NCBI GenBank assembly: GCA_037389465.1 | Contig: JAZARR010000008.1 | Coordinates: 3,535,501 to 3,599,500, forward strand | From: Baylisascaris procyonis | Lineage: Eukaryota > Nematoda > Chromadorea > Rhabditida > Ascarididae | DNA length: 64,000 bases | Reading direction: 5' to 3' | Shown here: positions 63,946 through 64,000 of the stretch, piece by piece | How positions within the stretch are numbered: the stretch's first letter is position 1 | Layout: each line of letters starts with the position of its first letter | The notes under the pieces: model-generated | Databases searched by the model: none | What the model was told of the DNA's origin: nothing | What the model saw: only the letters and a program-made list of their open reading frames with translations | Program-made: the position numbers and the translations under genes

Positions 63946-64000
63946 GGTTGGGCTCCATTTTGTATCATTTGGGCTGCATTTTGATCGTTTGGAGTGCATT
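63946..64000. repeat. ~20-bp tandem repeat truncated by the window end
   Basis: TTGGGCTCCATTTTGTATCA, TTTGGGCTGCATTTTGATCG and TTTGGAGTGCATT follow one another. The array may continue beyond the window. Confidence 0.6.

Overview
This is AT-rich eukaryotic DNA that reads as a nematode genome segment. It has many short exons with TTTTCAG-type acceptors and GTAAGT/GTATxx donors, a candidate spliced-leader acceptor two bases before a start codon, simple-sequence tracts, and no bacterial-style gene packing. Introns of roughly 200-1700 bp and large empty intergenic spaces fit a parasitic clade V (strongylid-like) worm better than Caenorhabditis. The species-level placement is inference only.

Three genes can be supported, all on the + strand. 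(1) 15400-35636 is a complete, intact 5-oxoprolinase (OPLAH) gene. I assembled it as 30 exons in consistent phase (3810 nt, 1269 aa), with hydantoinase A N-terminal, hydantoinase A and hydantoinase B parts. It has a candidate trans-splice acceptor upstream and an AATAAA 40 nt after the stop. (2) 49274-52117 is a two-exon gene for a 475-aa secreted repeat protein with nine units of about 51 aa. (3) 60076-62303 is a paralogous two-exon gene for a 415-aa secreted repeat protein with seven units of about 56 aa. Its long second exon has no in-frame ATG, so a Met-initiated ORF search misses it.

The two repeat genes are the most interesting part of the window. Each starts with a 55-nt, phase-1 signal-peptide exon. 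Each then encodes tandem Pro/Ala/Glu-rich units that begin NNxYGDEP and end SGY. The units are separated by tetrabasic RKKR (gene 2) or RRKR (gene 3), which matches the furin/kex2 consensus. The first unit follows a KR right after the signal peptide, and the stop codon falls directly after the last SGY. This is the layout of a secreted polyprotein cut into 9 or 7 nearly identical peptides. Both genes also share a promoter module: GTGGCTTRAACCAGTTT, then a TATA-like CATAAAAGCG starting exactly 40 bp downstream. I do not recognise the family by name and could not search databases.

Layout: 1-15399 has no supportable gene (minisatellites, possible retrotransposon tail); 15400-35700 OPLAH, with repeats, hairpins and a CA-rich repeat island in its introns; 35700-49180 no supportable gene (microsatellites); 49184-52200 repeat gene A; 52200-59980 no supportable gene (large AT and GGACA tracts, a hairpin followed by a T-run); 59981-62450 repeat gene B; 62450-64000 no gene seen, with a short tandem repeat cut by the window end.
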